Of a stretch of DNA of 7,464 nt, positions 4,741 through 7,464 are shown in pieces. How positions within the stretch are numbered: the first letter of the stretch is position 1; every line of letters begins with the position of its first letter. Source of the stretch: RBG-13-66-14 sp964436465 (GTDB taxonomy: Bacteria; RBG-13-66-14); the NCBI GenBank assembly GCA_964436465.1, contig CAYTCV010000091.1, positions 1-7,464 of the forward strand, in the 5' to 3' direction. The position numbers and the translations under genes are program-made. The notes under the pieces were generated by a model, which ran no database searches, had not been told where the DNA came from, and saw only the letters and a list, made by a program, of their open reading frames with translations.

Positions 4741-5613
4741 ATGAAACACGTCAAGAAGCTGCTCATTTTCGCGAGCCTGGCCATCCTGGTCCTGTTCGTC
4801 GGCTGCAAGCCCGACCTCTCGTTCGCCGCCTTCTTCGATGCGGCCTACGACGACTACTACCTCTTCGCCATCGACTCCGGCGGCCAGCTCTGGAGCGCGT
4901 CGGGGGAGGGCTGGGCGAAGGACGGCATTCCCTGCCCCGGTAAGGCCCCCTACAGCCTGGGCGCCTGCTACGACGCCGGCGTGGACGACTGGGTGGTGGC
5001 CGCCATCGACTCCGACGGCCAGCTCTGGCTCTCCGGCCGCGAGGAGTGGTCGACCATGGGCGAGAAGCTCTACGGCGTATCGCCCTTCACCCTCGCCTGC
5101 TTCTACGACTCCGAGCTCTACTCGGCGGTCTTCTACGCCATGTCCGCCGACGGCGGCCTGTTCTACTTCGACGGCGACAACTGGAGCGTGGACGGCGACC
5201 CCTGCCTGGGGAAAGGACCCTACGCCGTCACCGGTTTCCATGACACCACGGACGACCTGTGGATTCTGAAGTGCATCGACTCCAACGGCCGGGTGTTCAA
5301 CGCGCGGGTCGAGGACTGGGCGGACGAGGGCCAGAACGTCCCCGGCAAGGCGCCCTTCGACATCTCCGGCTTCTTCGACCCCACCTACAACGCCTACCTC
5401 TTCTACGCCGTGAACTCCGAGGGTCAGCTCTACGTCCAGGGCGACACCTGGGAGGCGGCGGGGGATAAATGCGCCGGCGAGGGACCCTACCGCCTGAGTT
5501 GCTTCTACGACTCCAACGACGGCTACTGGATAGTGTACTGCATAGACGGCTCCGGGGCGGTGTACGCCAACGACGGCGACGCCTGGGCCAAGTGGATTGA
5601 CGGGATGCAGTAG
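4741..5613 (+). CDS. Six-repeat lipoprotein, putative small beta-propeller (paralogue 2)
   Basis: A 290-residue lipoprotein, paralogous to the protein at 2022-2981. Residues 1-21 are a type II signal peptide with lipobox FVGC; Cys22 is lipidated and Lys is at +2. Unlike paralogue 1 it has no linker: repeats start right after the lipid site at about 24-69, 70-114, 115-159, 160-204, 205-248 and 249-290. Each has the P[FY]xLxxFYD strand, a [YW]xVxAIDxxGxLY segment and a conserved Trp. The mature part is Cys-rich (65, 76, 120, 155, 178, 244, 254, 267). Cys65, 155 and 244 recur every second repeat, and 65/76 and 244/254 are placed alike, suggesting disulfides in an oxidising compartment. Family not recognised; propeller fold and surface or periplasmic location are inferred. 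It is monocistronic. The gene ends CAG-TAG where paralogue 1 ends CAG-TAC-TAG. Confidence 0.88.
   Translation: MKHVKKLLIFASLAILVLFVGCKPDLSFAAFFDAAYDDYYLFAIDSGGQLWSASGEGWAKDGIPCPGKAPYSLGACYDAGVDDWVVAAIDSDGQLWLSGREEWSTMGEKLYGVSPFTLACFYDSELYSAVFYAMSADGGLFYFDGDNWSVDGDPCLGKGPYAVTGFHDTTDDLWILKCIDSNGRVFNARVEDWADEGQNVPGKAPFDISGFFDPTYNAYLFYAVNSEGQLYVQGDTWEAAGDKCAGEGPYRLSCFYDSNDGYWIVYCIDGSGAVYANDGDAWAKWIDGMQ
4810..5610 (+). repeat. Six tandem ~135-bp coding repeats in paralogue 2
   Basis: Six in-frame units of 42-46 codons fill the whole mature protein. They align with those of paralogue 1 in number, length and phase, so the six-unit array probably predates the split of the two genes. Confidence 0.85.
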
Positions 5614-5646
5614 GGGCGACCGTCACGACCGCTTGCGATGATGTAG

Positions 5647-5675
5647 GGGCCGACCTTCAGGTCGGCCCGTTTTTT
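5647..5675 (+). terminator. Intrinsic terminator formed by a dispersed repeat, copy E
   Basis: A 9-bp stem GGGCCGACC/GGTCGGCCC (5647-5655 with 5660-5668... loop TTCA at 5656-5659) is followed by G and six Ts. It is preceded by CTTGCGATGATGTAGGGGCC (5632-5651), the conserved start of the dispersed repeat. It ends the transcript of the second lipoprotein. Confidence 0.9.
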
Positions 5676-5676
5676 G

Positions 5677-5799
5677 TAAGGAAGCCCTCACCCCATCCCN
5701 NNNNNNNNNNNNNNNNNNNNNNNNNNNNNNNNNNNNNNNNNNNNNNNNNNNNNNNNNNNNNNNNNNNNNNNNNNNNNNNNNNNNNNNNNNNNNNNNNNN
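5677..5799. other. Start of a second repeat family and assembly gap 2 (100 N)
   Basis: Bases 5682-5699 (AGCCCTCACCCCATCCC and neighbours) look like the edge of a C-rich inverted repeat element, related in style to the C-rich inverted repeat at 7338-7390. The sequence then breaks into exactly 100 Ns (5700-5799). The true length and content of the gap are unknown. Only nine known bases separate it from the gatA stop codon. Confidence 0.7.
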
Positions 5800-5808
5800 G
5801 GACTACCC

Positions 5809-7272
5809 TCAATCGGAAACGGCCAGGGCCTCGGCGGCGGTGAACAGGCGCTCCTCGGAAAACGCCGGCCCCATGAGCTGCATCCCGATGGGCAATCCGT
5901 TTTCATCCTCGCCCCAGGGGACCGAAAGCGCCGGCAGGCCGGCCAGGTTCGCCGGGTTGGTGAACATGTCCCCCAGGAAGGTCGCCAGCGGCTTGCCGGC
6001 AATCTCGCCCAGCCGGAACGCGGTGGTCGGGAAGGTGGGGGAACAGATGAGGCCGACGCGGGTGAAGGCGGCGTCCAGCTCGGCGCGGATTTTCGTCCGC
6101 ACGCGCTGCGCCCGCAGGTAGTACGCGTCGTAGTACCCCTCGGCCAGGGCGAAGGTGCCGAGCATTATGCGGCGCTTGACCTCGTCGCCGAAGCCCAGGC
6201 CCCGCGTGGCGGCGTACATCCGCAGCAGGCGGTCGGCGCGGGGGCCGAAGACCGCGTCGCCCTCCATCTCCTCCACGCGCACGCCGTAGTTCACCCCGTC
6301 GAAGCGGGCCAGGTTGGCCGAGGCCTCGGCCAGGGCGGTCAGGACGTAGACGGCGATGGAGTGGACGGCGGAGGGGAGCGAGACCTCCTCGACCAGGCAG
6401 CCCATGAGAGCGAATTTCTCCAGCAGGCGCTCGAAGGCTTGCGCCACCTCCGGCTGGATACCTTCCGCCCCCCGGTGCTCGCGGACGTAGCCCACGGTGA
6501 ACCGAGCGCAGGGGTCGAAATTCACCGGGAGCTTGTCGGGCGGGACGGCGCCGGTCGCGTCGGCGGGGTCCGGCCCGGCACAGGCCTCGAAGGCCAGGCG
6601 CACGTCGTCGGGGTTTTTGGCGAAGAGGCCGATTTGGTCCATGGAGCTGGCGAAGGCCACCAGCCCGTGGCGGGAGAGTCGGCCGTAGGTGGGCTTGAGG
6701 CCGTAGACGCCGCAGAAGGCCGCGGGCTGGCGCGTGCTTCCGCCGGTGTCGGAGCCGAGGGCCAGCGGCACGGAGCCGGCGGCCACCGCCACCGCGCTCC
6801 CTCCCGAGGACCCGCCGGGGATGCGCGAGGCGTCCAGGGGGTGGGTGACCGGCCCGAAGGCGCTGGTCTCGTTGGAGCTGCCGAAGGCGAACTCGTCGAG
6901 GTTGGTCTTGCCGATGACGACGGCTCCGGCCTTTTCCAGCCTCTCGACGACGGTGGCGGTGTAGGTCGGGCGGTAATTTTCCAAAATTTTGCTGGCGCAG
7001 GTGGTCGGGGCGCCTTTCCAGCAGATGTTGTCCTTGACGGCGAGGGGAATGCCGTAGAGCGGGAGTTTCGCCTTTTGTTTTTCGGGGAGGGAGGCCAGGG
7101 CGTCCAGGCGCGCGTCGAGCTGACTCGCCTCGACGAGGCTGATGTAGGCGTTGTGCTTTTCCCCGGACTGCGCGGCCCGGGCGAGGGCATCGCGGACGTA
7201 TTCGCGGATGCGGCCGTCGTCCGCCCGCAGTGTCGGGACCAGCTCGCGCAGTTTTTTCCCGGCTCCGGCCAC
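5809..7272 (-). CDS. gatA: Aspartyl/glutamyl-tRNA amidotransferase subunit A
   Basis: A 487-residue amidase-signature enzyme of usual GatA length. GatA hydrolyses glutamine and passes ammonia to GatB, so that GatCAB turns Glu-tRNA(Gln) into Gln-tRNA(Gln) and, in many bacteria, Asp-tRNA(Asn) into Asn-tRNA(Asn), in the cytoplasm. The Ser-cisSer-Lys triad is present: Lys80 in PLAVKDNI, Ser155 in PGGSSGGSAVAVAAG, and nucleophile Ser179 in GSDTGGSTRQPAAFCG. The RQPAAFCG and GLKPTYGRLSRHGLVAFASSMDQIG segments are GatA-type rather than general amidase. YYDAYYLRAQRVRT and FTNPANLAGLPALSVP are the expected C-terminal landmarks. The start is GTG at 7272, the only in-frame start after an upstream stop; the nearby ATG at 7283 is in another frame. 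No gatC or gatB is next to it in the window. Downstream is lost in gap 2. Confidence 0.96.
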   Translation of the reverse strand: MAGAGKKLRELVPTLRADDGRIREYVRDALARAAQSGEKHNAYISLVEASQLDARLDALASLPEKQKAKLPLYGIPLAVKDNICWKGAPTTCASKILENYRPTYTATVVERLEKAGAVVIGKTNLDEFAFGSSNETSAFGPVTHPLDASRIPGGSSGGSAVAVAAGSVPLALGSDTGGSTRQPAAFCGVYGLKPTYGRLSRHGLVAFASSMDQIGLFAKNPDDVRLAFEACAGPDPADATGAVPPDKLPVNFDPCARFTVGYVREHRGAEGIQPEVAQAFERLLEKFALMGCLVEEVSLPSAVHSIAVYVLTALAEASANLARFDGVNYGVRVEEMEGDAVFGPRADRLLRMYAATRGLGFGDEVKRRIMLGTFALAEGYYDAYYLRAQRVRTKIRAELDAAFTRVGLICSPTFPTTAFRLGEIAGKPLATFLGDMFTNPANLAGLPALSVPWGEDENGLPIGMQLMGPAFSEERLFTAAEALAVSD

Positions 7273-7310
7273 CGCGCCCCCATTAGCGTGAAGATGAAAG
7301 GTCCGTAGAA

Positions 7311-7340
7311 ATTATACCTTCTCGGCGGTTTATAAGCGAA
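7311..7340 (-). promoter_or_regulatory. Promoter of gatA
   Basis: The minus strand carries a perfect TATAAT (7316-7311) with a weak -35, TTCGCT (7340-7335), at 18 bases. The predicted start is near 7304, giving a ~32-nt leader. The ribosome binding site is poor (a G-run about five bases before the GTG). Confidence 0.55.
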
Positions 7341-7390
7341 TCCCCTCCCCCCTCTGGGGGGAAGCGCGCTTACGGGTGGGAGGGGGGTTC
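7338..7390. repeat. C-rich/G-rich inverted repeat
   Basis: GAATCCCCTCCCCCC (7338-7352) and the reverse complement of 7376-7390 (GAACCCCCCTCCCAC) agree at about 13 of 15 positions, forming a long imperfect inverted repeat. Its left arm overlaps the weak gatA -35 box. It has no coding content. Confidence 0.55.
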
Positions 7391-7392
7391 CT

Positions 7393-7430
7393 AAAAACGG
7401 CGGGGACTAAAGTCCCCGCCCTACATTTAC
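7393..7430 (-). terminator. Minus-strand terminator within a dispersed repeat, copy F
   Basis: A perfect 10-bp inverted repeat (7399-7408 with 7411-7420) is followed on the minus strand by G and five Ts (7398-7393). Read on the minus strand it opens with AAATGTAGGGCGGG, the same as copy A. It would stop leftward transcription from a gene beyond the right edge before the gatA promoter. Confidence 0.65.
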
Positions 7431-7434
7431 GGTT

Positions 7435-7464
7435 AACGACGATTTCCCGTAGGGGCGGCCCTCT
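7435..7464 (+). repeat. Dispersed repeat, copy G, cut by window end
   Basis: AACGACGATTTCCCGT (7435-7450) matches the end of copy B (88-104) apart from one base, and is followed by GTAGGGGCGGCCCTCT, the start of another hairpin copy that runs off the window. Confidence 0.65.

Noticed and set aside
2022..5613. Lipoprotein repeats as WD40, TPR or Kelch repeats
   Set aside because: No GH...WD pattern, no helical TPR residues, no Kelch double glycine. Unit length and strand pattern fit lectin-like propellers better, though without a confirmed family.
6522..7283. ATG at 7283 as the start of gatA
   Set aside because: It is in a different frame from the amidase; the only usable in-frame start is GTG at 7272.
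6361..7308. Plus-strand 315-codon open frame opposite gatA
   Set aside because: Gly/Val/Glu-rich shadow of a strongly conserved gatA; no family motif or ribosome binding site.

Overview
The window is a GC-rich bacterial scaffold carrying two 100-base runs of N (3077-3176 and 5700-5799). It looks like a metagenome-derived assembly from an uncultured bacterium. Lipoproteins, a secreted multi-domain protein and gatA of the tRNA amidotransferase show that it is bacterial. The two lipoproteins lack Asp at +2, which suits export to an outer membrane if the cell is a diderm. The phylum cannot be set from the sequence alone.

Layout: (1) 1-222 holds dispersed hairpin repeats and then a strong sigma70-type promoter. 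(2) 223-1728 (+) encodes a secreted protein with a large N-terminal beta domain, an FnIII-like domain and a SbsA-type Ig-like domain, closed by a textbook UUCG terminator. (3) 1772-2021 holds another hairpin repeat and a promoter. (4) 2022-2981 (+) encodes a lipoprotein made of six ~45-residue repeats. (5) 2982-3176 holds a terminator, a broken repeat and gap 1. (6) 3177-3902 (-) is a membrane-anchored SAM-dependent methyltransferase whose last residues are lost in gap 1; its promoter predicts a leaderless mRNA. (7) 3903-4143 is a divergent promoter region and a structured 5' leader. (8) 4144-4413 (+) is a single-RRM RNA-binding protein. (9) 4414-4740 holds three similar terminators in a row, a double palindrome and a promoter. 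(10) 4741-5613 (+) encodes a second six-repeat lipoprotein, a paralogue of the first. (11) 5614-5808 holds a terminator, the start of another repeat family and gap 2. (12) 5809-7272 (-) is gatA. (13) 7273-7464 holds the gatA promoter, an inverted repeat, a minus-strand terminator and more dispersed repeats.

Every gene appears to be a single transcription unit with its own promoter, so there is no operon here. The most novel content is the pair of six-repeat lipoproteins. Each repeat has a conserved Phe-Tyr-Asp strand, an Ile-Asp-x-x-Gly turn and a Trp, which suggests a small beta-propeller. Both show a two-repeat periodicity. A second theme is a dispersed hairpin family (core GATGAYGTAGGGGCGG) that shows compensatory base changes between copies, has been taken over as terminators in several places, and probably caused the first assembly gap.
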